Assembly (NCBI RefSeq): GCF_017355855.1
Contig: NZ_JAFEWD010000003.1
Span: 1-64,000 of the forward strand
From: Pedobacter sp. SYSU D00535
GTDB lineage: Bacteria > Bacteroidota > Bacteroidia > Sphingobacteriales > Sphingobacteriaceae
Length of the DNA: 64,000 nt
Reading direction: 5' to 3'
Shown here in pieces: positions 1-7,822 of this stretch. The notes under the pieces were generated by a model that did no database searches, was not told the origin of the DNA, and saw nothing but the letters and a program-made list of their open reading frames with translations. The position numbers and the translations under genes were made by a program. Within the stretch, counting starts at the first letter, position 1. Each line of letters begins with the position of its first letter.

Positions 1-96
1 GTGACATCTGAGCCGGATCGTAAGGCTTAAAAACTACCGCTGTTGAGCGCTTTGTTCCCATGCCTCAATTTACCGAAATCTACTCCTTTATACAAG

Positions 97-131
97 AAAA
101 GAGGCTGCCCTTTTGAGACAGCCTCTTTTTT
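97..131. terminator. Intrinsic terminator, probably bidirectional
   Basis: An 11-bp perfect stem (97-107 with 119-129) closes an 11-base loop. It is flanked by an A-run on the left and a T-run on the right, so it can end transcripts from either side. On the minus strand it would stop the flippase gene that begins at 1626. On the plus strand it would end a gene that lies mostly before the window, of which bases 1-30 may be the last nine codons. Confidence 0.8.
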
Positions 132-141
132 TATGCCTGCT

Positions 142-1626
142 TTAACTGGTTTTCCTCCAAAGCTTATTTAAATAACCCATCAAAATCCCGTTGATGTCCT
201 CCGAAAGCTTAAATCCAATAATGCACAACAGGTAGATCGCACTTAAGATTCCTGAACGGACTAAGACATCTATATATAGATTATCAATCCGCGGAAGCAG
301 GTAGACAGCACCATAGGCTATCCCTCCAATGATTAAGACATAAAGGTTCTTCATCGAAAAAGGTTGCATCTGAAAAGCTTTCAGGATAAAGAGATATCTA
401 AAGCTGTTGAATACAAGATAGGAGGCAGCTGCAGCAATAGCAGCCCCAGTTATTCCAAACATGGGAATAAATAGTAGGTTGAACAAGATAGTTATCCCGA
501 TCATTCCCAGATAAAAAAGAGAGTCATATTTAAAATATTTGGATGTACTCAAAATTACACCGTTCGTTCCTGTAGCTGAATCAATGAGATTTGCTAAGCC
601 AATAAAAAAGATAACATATTTTCCTGCAGCGTACTCAGGGGGGATAAGCAAAAAAATGGAGTCTACGTTTACCCAAACCACTTCAAAGATAAAAAGGGCT
701 GCTATCAATTGGTTGAGGCAGCTTTTACGATAGATCGTGTAGATATTGGCTAAATCGTTCCTTTTCCAGGAGTCGGCGATGATGGTATAGGAGATGCTGT
801 ATAGCGATCTGGCAGGCAGGGTGATAATGGTGCCAAACTGAAAGGCTATACTATAGATGGCAACCTCATTAAGTCCGAATGCCCGGTTTACCATCAAAAC
901 ATCAATGCTTTGCACTAAAATAGGGGCAGAGCCGGTAAGTATAGCAAACAGACTCATCCCCACCAGTTTTTTCCTGATTTCACCCGTTACAAAGCTGAGT
1001 TGAGGATTTAAGTTTAACTGCTGTCGCCCATAGAGAACAGAGGCTAAAAGGATGGTAGGGATCATATTCGCGACCAGCCACAGCGGCATGAATTTTTGAA
1101 ACGTCAGGATTTTTGAGGTTACGAGCAGGATTGGCACCAAAATGAGCAACCTTTTTACAAATTCTCTTAATATTCTTCCCGTTATAGTATCGTAGAGACA
1201 CTGGTTATAGATTTCAAGAACATTAAAGTACAAGGTAAAAAAGGTCAGGGGGATCAGGTACCAATAATAGTCTTTGAATATGGAAGACTTCTGCGCCTCC
1301 TGATTAATAATTTCGTCTTTGAACGCAAAGCTTACAATTGAAAATAGAATAAAACCAATAAGCGCAACTGTGCAAAAAAGAAAAAGATAGCCGTTGTGGT
1401 TCTTTTTCGGGTCGCGGAAATATGGGAAGTATCTGGCCGTACCGTTGAAGCCCAGAATGGCAAATTGTGCAAAGAGCATCGATAGATAAGTCTGAATATT
1501 TATCAGGCCCAGCTGGTCAGGATTTAATGCATGGGGGAGTAAAAAAACCTGCGTTCCGAAACCAATTAGTATTCCCAGGTAGGAATAGAAAGATCCCTTA
1601 AGAGTTTGTTGCTGAATAATCCCCAT
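142..1626 (-). CDS. Polysaccharide flippase-like membrane protein (MATE/Wzx superfamily)
   Basis: A 494-residue, almost entirely hydrophobic protein with about 12-14 predicted membrane helices, the usual size for Wzx-type lipid-linked oligosaccharide flippases. It would move an undecaprenyl-linked glycan across the inner membrane. It starts MGIIQQQ and has a conserved central stretch, LPARSLYSISYTIIA followed by IYRKSCLN. The flippase at 55998-57500 has near-identical equivalents, so the two are clear paralogues. It is transcribed away from the glycosyltransferase at 1680, with a 53-base gap between the two starts, and ends at the hairpin at 97-131. Flippase function is inferred from family; the substrate is unknown. 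Confidence 0.8.
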   Translation of the reverse strand: MGIIQQQTLKGSFYSYLGILIGFGTQVFLLPHALNPDQLGLINIQTYLSMLFAQFAILGFNGTARYFPYFRDPKKNHNGYLFLFCTVALIGFILFSIVSFAFKDEIINQEAQKSSIFKDYYWYLIPLTFFTLYFNVLEIYNQCLYDTITGRILREFVKRLLILVPILLVTSKILTFQKFMPLWLVANMIPTILLASVLYGRQQLNLNPQLSFVTGEIRKKLVGMSLFAILTGSAPILVQSIDVLMVNRAFGLNEVAIYSIAFQFGTIITLPARSLYSISYTIIADSWKRNDLANIYTIYRKSCLNQLIAALFIFEVVWVNVDSIFLLIPPEYAAGKYVIFFIGLANLIDSATGTNGVILSTSKYFKYDSLFYLGMIGITILFNLLFIPMFGITGAAIAAAASYLVFNSFRYLFILKAFQMQPFSMKNLYVLIIGGIAYGAVYLLPRIDNLYIDVLVRSGILSAIYLLCIIGFKLSEDINGILMGYLNKLWRKTS

Positions 1627-1679
1627 TCTTTTATTTATACCCTTCCCTTTACGTATTAAAGTATATTTTTGAAAACCGC

Positions 1680-2678
1680 ATGGTAAAGATAGAATATAAA
1701 ATTTGCGTGGTGACTGTAACCTACGGCGATCGCTGGGAATTTCTCCGCCAAGTGCTGAAAAGGGTGCTAGGTTGGGAGCAGGTGAGTCAGGTTATCGTCG
1801 TGGATAACGCTTCTGTGTACTCTGTCACTTCGGCTGTTAGCGATTTGGAGGACGAGCGTGTGCTGGTGAGCCGACAGGAGGAGAACCTGGGCTCTGCCGG
1901 AGGGTACAAAAAAGGACTGGAGCTGGCATCTCAGTTACATTGCGATTTTGTTTTTTTACTAGATGATGATAACCTTCCCGATGAAGATGCTGCTGCTAAA
2001 TTAGTTTCTTTGTGGGCCGAGCTTCCGGGCAAGGAGGAACTAAGAGCTCTATATTGCCTGAGGGAAGATAGAGTGGCTCATATCAAAATAGCCAGCGGCC
2101 AACCACCTTCCCGATTTTACCTGACTCCAAACAATTTCCTTGGATTTGATCTGTTTAGGATCCCGGTCAATCAGTTCTATAAGTTGAGAGATAAACTGGT
2201 AAAGAAGACACCATTCAAACGCCTCGCCGAAATTCCCTACGCCCCCTATGGGGGACTGTTTTTTAAAAAATCTCTTCTTAAATCCATTGGCTATCCTGAT
2301 GAACGGTTTTACCTATATGTAGACGATTCGGAGTACACTTATCGAATTACAAAACAGGGGGGGACAATTTGGCTTGTCACTGACGTAAAAGTCAACGATA
2401 TAGACAAATCGCAGGGTATCGGCTACAAAGGTGGGCCTTTCCGCTCAATTTTGTTAGACTGCTGGAGCTTTAGAACGTATTACCACGTGCGCAACATGAT
2501 CTATTTCAATAGGCGCGAGGCAGTCCAAAATAAATTGGTGTTCAAACTAAATAAGCATTTATATTTGACATGGTTGAAAGTGCTCAGCCGAGCAAACTCT
2601 AAGGATAAGGAATACCAAAGCCTAAAGAAAGCTGTTGACGATGGGCTACAGGGTAGTTTAGGACGCAGATACTTTTAA
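1680..2678 (+). CDS. Glycosyltransferase family 2 (GlfT2/rhamnosyltransferase-like)
   Basis: A 332-residue cytoplasmic GT-A enzyme. The N-terminus has the GT2 signature CVVTVTYGDRWEFL, then VVDNAS, and an acidic metal-binding motif FLLDDDNLPDE near residues 95-105. The GSAGGYKKGLELA segment and the later YVDDSEYTYRI resemble galactofuranosyl- and rhamnosyltransferases. The ATG at 1680 lies nine bases after a TATTTTTG box (1664-1671) that could act as a -7 promoter element, giving a very short leader. Six bases separate its stop from the methyltransferase at 2685, so the two are probably co-transcribed. Donor and acceptor sugars cannot be read from the sequence. Confidence 0.8.
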   Translation: MVKIEYKICVVTVTYGDRWEFLRQVLKRVLGWEQVSQVIVVDNASVYSVTSAVSDLEDERVLVSRQEENLGSAGGYKKGLELASQLHCDFVFLLDDDNLPDEDAAAKLVSLWAELPGKEELRALYCLREDRVAHIKIASGQPPSRFYLTPNNFLGFDLFRIPVNQFYKLRDKLVKKTPFKRLAEIPYAPYGGLFFKKSLLKSIGYPDERFYLYVDDSEYTYRITKQGGTIWLVTDVKVNDIDKSQGIGYKGGPFRSILLDCWSFRTYYHVRNMIYFNRREAVQNKLVFKLNKHLYLTWLKVLSRANSKDKEYQSLKKAVDDGLQGSLGRRYF

Positions 2679-2684
2679 ATAAAA

Positions 2685-3407
2685 ATGAGTGAAATAAAGA
2701 GATATCATATAATTCAGGCTTTTATAGATAAAATTAAAGAAAGAAAGCCCGCTGTGAATTATGTAGAGATTGGGGTGCAGACCGGTTTCTGCTTCTTTAA
2801 AATTAAAGCAGATCGAAAAGTTGCTGTTGATCCCAACTTTATCATAAAACCCACAAAAAAGCTGAAAGCTTATCTCAGAAATTTTTCCAATTTCCGAAAC
2901 GTGTTTTTTGAGATCACAAGCGACGAGTTCTTCGAAAAGAAAGCACAGTATCTTGCGGAAATCGGAGGCATCGATGTTATTTTTATCGACGGGTTGCACA
3001 TGCATGAACAGGTAGTTGTCGACGTGGAAAATGCACTACGTTTTTTAAATACCGGAGGCGTTGTACTAATGCACGACTGCAATCCAATCTCCGCAGCCGC
3101 GGCAGCAAGAGCTTATTCTCCAAAAGAACTCTGGGCCAATCCTCCTGAAGGCTGGACGGGAGAATGGAATGGAGATACCTGGAAGGCTTTGGTAGAACTT
3201 AGATCCCGACGAAAGGATTTGCAAATTGCAGTTTTTGACTGCGACTATGGGATAGGATATGTTACCCCCGGAAGTCCTGAAAACACGCTCGCCTATAGCT
3301 CAGAGGAAGTTAAAGCTTTATCGTATGATGATTTGGCAACTGAGCGCACCAGACTGCTGAATCTGAAACCTGCAGACGCATATAAAACATATCTAGAAGC
3401 TATTTAG
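2685..3407 (+). CDS. Class I SAM-dependent methyltransferase (Methyltransf_24-like)
   Basis: A 240-residue protein with a Rossmann-type methyltransferase core. The SAM-binding glycine motif is VEIGVQTG near residue 26, an acidic second motif is AVDPNF, and IDVIFIDGLHMHEQV followed by GGVVLMHDCNP are characteristic of Methyltransf_24 proteins. These are common in bacterial glycan clusters, where they are thought to methylate sugars or sugar carboxylates. It sits six bases after one glycosyltransferase and 25 bases before another, which supports a role in decorating the same glycan. The target is unknown. Confidence 0.75.
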   Translation: MSEIKRYHIIQAFIDKIKERKPAVNYVEIGVQTGFCFFKIKADRKVAVDPNFIIKPTKKLKAYLRNFSNFRNVFFEITSDEFFEKKAQYLAEIGGIDVIFIDGLHMHEQVVVDVENALRFLNTGGVVLMHDCNPISAAAAARAYSPKELWANPPEGWTGEWNGDTWKALVELRSRRKDLQIAVFDCDYGIGYVTPGSPENTLAYSSEEVKALSYDDLATERTRLLNLKPADAYKTYLEAI

Positions 3408-3432
3408 TTGTTTCAAGTAAAATGTATTCCGG

Positions 3433-4347
3433 ATGCAAAACTTAGCCCCCATCGCTTTATTTGTTTACAATCGGCCAGAGCATACGCGTCGCACCTTAAA
3501 GTTTTTGCAGCAAAATCTGCTCGCGGATGAGTCGCGGCTGCATATTTTTTCTGATGCGGCGAAGCGGGCGGAAGATGAGGCGAAGGTGGCAGAGGTAAGA
3601 ACTTTGATCAGGAATATAGAGGGCTTTAAATCGGTAGAAGTAATCGAGCGGGATATCAATTTAGGACTTGCTAATTCGATTATCGATGGAGTGTCAAAGC
3701 TAGTGGATGAGTATGGGAAAGTCATCGTATTTGAGGACGATTTAATCTCTTCTTCAGCTACCCTTCAGTATTTCAATGATGCCCTCAACAGGTATGAGCA
3801 GGAGGAGAAAGTGATGCACATTGGGGCCTATATGTATCCTATAGATGCTGCTGTGCTTCCCGAAACTTTTTTTGCCCGAATCGCTACCAGCTGGGGCTGG
3901 GCAACCTGGAAAAGGGCCTGGACTCATTTTGAGCCCAATATCGACACGCTTATCACCCAATTTGATAGCCAGAAAATCAATGACTTTTCCATCGATGGGA
4001 CAATGAACTTCTGGAAGCAAATCCAGGAGTTTAAATCGGGGAAGAACAACTCCTGGGCGATTAGGTGGTACGCTTCGATCTTTCTGAAAGAAGGCCTTTC
4101 GTTAAACCCGGCTTCCTCTTTAATCAATAACATTGGGCACGACGGAACCGGCGTTCATTCTGGAGTAAACAGCATCTATAGCGTGACAGTCGACAGTAAA
4201 ACAATAACCGAATTCCCGGACGAGCTGAAGGAACATCCCGAAGCTTACCTGGCTATCAAGTCGTTTCTCCAAAAGAGGAAAGGTAATTTGTGGCAACGGG
4301 CGATGCGCTTTATGCAAGAAAGGATGACAATGGCAAAACTTCGGTAG
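3433..4347 (+). CDS. Glycosyltransferase-like protein with GT-A fold
   Basis: A 304-residue protein beginning with a GT-A type motif, PIALFVYNRPEHTRRTL. An acidic metal-binding motif, VIVFEDDLI, lies near residue 100 and an aromatic stretch, TSWGWATWKRAW, near residue 155. This combination is typical of a group of sugar transferases found in Bacteroidota polysaccharide loci. Its stop codon directly abuts the stop of the convergent methyltransferase gene at 4348. There is no room for a hairpin between them, so the two transcripts probably overlap. Specificity is unknown. Confidence 0.7.
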   Translation: MQNLAPIALFVYNRPEHTRRTLKFLQQNLLADESRLHIFSDAAKRAEDEAKVAEVRTLIRNIEGFKSVEVIERDINLGLANSIIDGVSKLVDEYGKVIVFEDDLISSSATLQYFNDALNRYEQEEKVMHIGAYMYPIDAAVLPETFFARIATSWGWATWKRAWTHFEPNIDTLITQFDSQKINDFSIDGTMNFWKQIQEFKSGKNNSWAIRWYASIFLKEGLSLNPASSLINNIGHDGTGVHSGVNSIYSVTVDSKTITEFPDELKEHPEAYLAIKSFLQKRKGNLWQRAMRFMQERMTMAKLR

Positions 4348-5094
4348 CTATTTTTTCGCCTGAAGAACGATATAAGGAGAAAGTAGTTTCGATTCGAACC
4401 CTAAAATTTTCGTAGGGATCTTACCCGCATACCAAAGGGTTTTAATAAATGCCTTTGTCAGTGCTGATTTTTGGTCTTTGTTCTCCAGCCAAACACTAAA
4501 GCCGCCGAAGTAATCTACCGAGATATCTTTAAGCCCCAACTCCTCAGACACCCGACCCAACATAGCCACGTCCATCGATTTCATGTTATGCTTCAAATAG
4601 TTCTCCTGGTCGAAGTTTTTCTGCACCCACCCATTAACGCCTGTGAAATTAGGAAGTGTAATAAACAGGGTACCCCCAGGCTTTAAAAAGCTTAGATGCC
4701 GTTGAATGATGTCTTTGGTGTCTTCAAAATGTTCAATCAAGCCACAGGATAGAACCAAATCGAAGCTCGCTTCAGGCTGATAGTTGAAAACATCTGCTTC
4801 AATGACTTTAATTTCGTTTGCTGCAAGATCATTCGCCTCTGCCACTTCCCGGAGTATTCCCGCGTGCACAAAATAGTCGAACAATGTGCTTTCGAGGTTG
4901 AAGTATTTCTTGAGGAAGATGGTATAATAGCCGGGGAAACCTCCCAGTTCAATAGCTGTTTTCACTCCTTCTTTTTCAATTATTCCCGTTAGCTGCTGGT
5001 GAAACAAATAGTTGCGGGGAATAGGCACCGCGAGGTTTTTCTTAGATTCCCAATAACTTTTCCAGAATTCGCGATCTGTTAGTTGATTTTCCAT
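4348..5094 (-). CDS. Class I SAM-dependent methyltransferase
   Basis: A cytoplasmic methyltransferase of about 248 residues. It shows AIELGGFPGYYTIF (SAM motif I, degenerate), VIEADVFNYQ, FDLVLSCGLIEHFED and LKPGGTLFITLPNFTG, the pattern of Methyltransf_11/23 enzymes. I chose the internal ATG at 5094 (MENQLTDREFW). The longer frame from 5160 adds a phenylalanine-rich segment and would run across the start region of the divergent gene at 5146. It lies among glycosyltransferase genes on the other strand, so a sugar substrate is likely, but this is inference. Confidence 0.75.
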   Translation of the reverse strand: MENQLTDREFWKSYWESKKNLAVPIPRNYLFHQQLTGIIEKEGVKTAIELGGFPGYYTIFLKKYFNLESTLFDYFVHAGILREVAEANDLAANEIKVIEADVFNYQPEASFDLVLSCGLIEHFEDTKDIIQRHLSFLKPGGTLFITLPNFTGVNGWVQKNFDQENYLKHNMKSMDVAMLGRVSEELGLKDISVDYFGGFSVWLENKDQKSALTKAFIKTLWYAGKIPTKILGFESKLLSPYIVLQAKK

Positions 5095-5145
5095 CCTGAA
5101 GCAAAGAAAGAAAAAAGAAAGCAAATGAATTGTATTTTTGAGGGA

Positions 5146-6429
5146 GTGAAAGTTGTACAAATCAACACGTATGATGGCAATGGCGGCGCAGGTCGGGCCT
5201 GCCTTCGGTTAAATAAGGCATTAAGATCGGCGGGGGTGGAGTCGGAGGTTTGGGCCTATTACAAGTTTGGTACGAATCCCGACATAAATAGCTTTTCTCC
5301 AGGTTTTCTCCGCCGCGGGGTCGCTGCTTTCGGAATCTTACTGGAGCGCTTCATTTCTTCTTTTGTCGCTAAAAAGCTTAAAATTCCATTTTCTGTTCCC
5401 GTTTGGGGAAGAAATATTGCCGGCCATCCAGCAGTAAAATCGGCTGACATCATTCACATCCACTGGATCAATCACGCCTTTCTTCGGCCCAGGGAGCTGG
5501 CTAAGTTGGCGGCACTGAATAAGCCTATTGTATGGACGTTTCACGATAGCAATGCCTTCACGGGCGGCTGTCATGTCCGATATGGCTGTGACCATTTCGA
5601 AAATGAGTGTGGCAACTGCCCGCTTCTAAAGCAAAGTAATCCGGACGATATCTCCCACAAAATTTGGGTGGCGAAGGAGAAGGCTTATAGAAAGCTTCCG
5701 TTTTCCATTGTGGCACCTAGCAACTGGATGAGGAGTTCGGTGGGAAGAAGTAAGCTTGCCGCTACTAAGCCTACCCTGGTGATTCCTAATACCCTGGATA
5801 CTGCTGTTTTCCAAGCTACTGATAAGCTGCAGGCAAGAAAGCTGCTGGGACTACCCTCAGACAAATTTATCATGCTGAGCGGTTTTATGCCTTCCCGGAA
5901 GGATTTGCACAAGGGGACACCCTACCTGCTGGAGGCGCTCGAAATTCTGATTACTAAAAATTTTGCGGACAAGGACGCGGTAGAACTGCTCGTGTTTGGA
6001 AACCGCGACGAAAAGAACGTTCCTGACTTTCCGGTAAAGGCCACCTTTCTTGGGACTATCTCAGACGATGTGCGACTGGCGCTCTGCTACAGCGCCGCCG
6101 ATGTTTTTTTGGCTCCCTCGTTGGAGGATAACCTTCCCAATACGGTAATGGAAAGTCTTTCTTGCGGCACACCTGTGGTTGCTTTCACTACCGGGGGAAT
6201 TCCCGACATGGTGCAGCACCAGGAGAATGGATACCTGGTGACTTATAAATCATCTGAAAATCTGGCGGAAGGTATCCGCTGGGTTTACAACCATCCCAAC
6301 AAGGAAAAAATTAACAATGCAGCAAGGACGGGGGTGCTGGAGCGCTTTTCGGAACACGTCATCGCTCAGCAGCATCTTTCCTTATACCAGCAACTTTTAA
6401 ACAACTATGGAAAGCAGCTGGAATCCTAG
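5146..6429 (+). CDS. Glycosyltransferase family 4 (WcaC-like)
   Basis: A GT-B enzyme of about 427 residues. The N-terminal domain starts KVVQINTYDGNGGAGRA, typical of WcaC-type colanic-acid transferases. The C-terminal Glycos_transf_1 domain has FMPSRKDLHKGTPYLLEA and the E-x7-E type nucleotide-sugar site PSLEDNLPNTVMESLSCGTP. I chose the GTG at 5146 because homologues start at that point; an in-frame ATG at 5125 and another at 5083 are possible. A TATTTTTG box (5133-5140) ends five bases before the GTG. The gene overlaps the next glycosyltransferase by 23 bases, indicating translational coupling. Confidence 0.8.
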   Translation: MKVVQINTYDGNGGAGRACLRLNKALRSAGVESEVWAYYKFGTNPDINSFSPGFLRRGVAAFGILLERFISSFVAKKLKIPFSVPVWGRNIAGHPAVKSADIIHIHWINHAFLRPRELAKLAALNKPIVWTFHDSNAFTGGCHVRYGCDHFENECGNCPLLKQSNPDDISHKIWVAKEKAYRKLPFSIVAPSNWMRSSVGRSKLAATKPTLVIPNTLDTAVFQATDKLQARKLLGLPSDKFIMLSGFMPSRKDLHKGTPYLLEALEILITKNFADKDAVELLVFGNRDEKNVPDFPVKATFLGTISDDVRLALCYSAADVFLAPSLEDNLPNTVMESLSCGTPVVAFTTGGIPDMVQHQENGYLVTYKSSENLAEGIRWVYNHPNKEKINNAARTGVLERFSEHVIAQQHLSLYQQLLNNYGKQLES

Positions 6430-7168
6430 GCTATCTGTCATCACTATCGTTTACAACAACGTGAGGGACATTGAACGAACCGTGCTTTCTGTGCTTAATC
6501 AAACCTACGAGAATATAGAATACGTTGTGGTGGATGGTGGATCAACAGACGGAACGCTCGAAATATTGCGAAAGTATTCTTCAAGGATAACCCGCCTGGT
6601 TTCTGAACCGGACAGGGGGATTTATGACGCCATGAATAAGGGCCTTTCACTGGCTACCGGCGACTATGTGTTGTTCATGAATTCGGGCGATGAGATCTAT
6701 GCGGAGGATACAGTGCAAAAAGTGTTTGCTACTGAACCTGGAGCCGACATTTATTATGGTGAAACGGAGATGTTTGACGAGCGCTGGCAGAGCCTGGGGC
6801 AGCGAAGACATAAGGCACCCGAGAACTTAAGTTTCGCTAGTTTTAAGTACGGGATGAGTGTAAGTCACCAGGCTGTTTATGTTCGTCGTGCCATCGCTGT
6901 TCCCTACGATCTCCACTATAAACTAAGCTCGGACATCGACTGGGTATTGAAGGCCATAAAGCGTGCAAAAAAGATAGTGAATACGCGTATGTATGTAGCT
7001 AAGTATCTGGTGGGGGGGATGTCAAAGAAGAAACACCGCCAAAGCCTTGAAGAGCGATTTCACATCTTTAGCCGGCACTACGGCGTTTTACCAAATGTTG
7101 TGAATCACGTGGTCATTGCCTTTAAGCTTTTTTTCTACTACGTAAAGCATAGAAGGACGAATGATTGA
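6407..7168 (+). CDS. Glycosyltransferase family 2 (WcaE-like)
   Basis: A 253-residue GT-A transferase. It shows LSVITIVYNN, VVDGGSTDGTLEIL, EPDRGIYDAMNKGL and LFMNSGDEI, the usual order of GT2 motifs for nucleotide binding, donor binding and metal binding. The form NSGDE replaces the more common DSDD. It overlaps the GT4 gene upstream by 23 bases and the membrane protein downstream by eight. The three genes therefore form one operon and probably act on one glycan. Donor and acceptor are unknown. Confidence 0.8.
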   Translation: MESSWNPRLSVITIVYNNVRDIERTVLSVLNQTYENIEYVVVDGGSTDGTLEILRKYSSRITRLVSEPDRGIYDAMNKGLSLATGDYVLFMNSGDEIYAEDTVQKVFATEPGADIYYGETEMFDERWQSLGQRRHKAPENLSFASFKYGMSVSHQAVYVRRAIAVPYDLHYKLSSDIDWVLKAIKRAKKIVNTRMYVAKYLVGGMSKKKHRQSLEERFHIFSRHYGVLPNVVNHVVIAFKLFFYYVKHRRTND

Positions 7169-7766
7169 CAGCCTGGGCGGCTCCGGCTTCCTGTACTTTG
7201 CTCTGCTGGTGGCAATCGGGCCGCTCATCCTAATGGGGGTAATTCTTCCTTTTTTGAGAAGTAAAAGTACGGATTCTGGGATAGAGCCACCCCGGACGCT
7301 TAAGTTTCAATTGAACAAAACCGAGAGGTTACGAGCAAAAGCTCTGCTCGTTTACGGCATCCTTTTCACCACCATCCTCCTTTTGCTGATGCTTTACCGG
7401 CAGGAGCTTCGTTATCTTCATGTATTCCTGGCCGCTTACTTCCTGATGAACGCCATTACCCACTGGAAGCTTGTGGCATTTGAGGAAGGCAAAAAACTAA
7501 TTTTTGACGTCGACTACTCGGTGTATGAATACCAGGATGGGAGCCGCAGATTTGTTTTCAATCATGCGGATATTCGAAAGATAGTAATTCATCAATATCT
7601 CTTCCGCCTCCGGCACGCGAAAGTAGCGGATATTTTTCTTGAAGATAGAGTGATTAGGATTTCTACTGCCCTCGTAAATTTTGAACGGTTGCCTCTTTTC
7701 TCATCGGTTCCTGTCGACTATAAGAATTACCTGATCCGGGTAACATTGCCGGCGACTGCAAAGTAA
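7161..7766 (+). CDS. Membrane protein of unknown function
   Basis: A 201-residue protein I do not recognise. It has one hydrophobic helix near residues 10-30, two more near residues 62-98, then a soluble C-terminal half rich in beta-type segments (FDVDYSVYEYQDGSRRFVF, DIRKIVIHQYLF). Two or three helices followed by such a domain recall small membrane proteins with a PH-like domain, but I cannot prove this. It overlaps the glycosyltransferase upstream by eight bases, so it is the last gene of that operon. The base composition is like its neighbours. Confidence 0.6.
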   Translation: MIDSLGGSGFLYFALLVAIGPLILMGVILPFLRSKSTDSGIEPPRTLKFQLNKTERLRAKALLVYGILFTTILLLLMLYRQELRYLHVFLAAYFLMNAITHWKLVAFEEGKKLIFDVDYSVYEYQDGSRRFVFNHADIRKIVIHQYLFRLRHAKVADIFLEDRVIRISTALVNFERLPLFSSVPVDYKNYLIRVTLPATAK

Positions 7767-7770
7767 GTGC

Positions 7771-7800
7771 ATAAAAAAAGCAGAACCACTGGCTCTGCTT
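7771..7800 (-). terminator. Intrinsic terminator of the YfhO-like gene
   Basis: A seven-base perfect stem (7778-7784 with 7794-7800) is preceded on the plus strand by seven A residues. On the minus strand this is a hairpin followed by a T-run, placed 23 bases past the stop codon at 7823. It may also slow plus-strand transcripts ending at 7766, but that side lacks a T-run directly after the stem. Confidence 0.75.
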
Positions 7801-7822
7801 CCCTTAATTCCTTTTTTAAGGC

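Noticed and set aside
1-30. Nine codons ending in TAA as the end of an upstream gene.
   Set aside because: Too short to judge; noted only as a possible tail before the terminator at 97.
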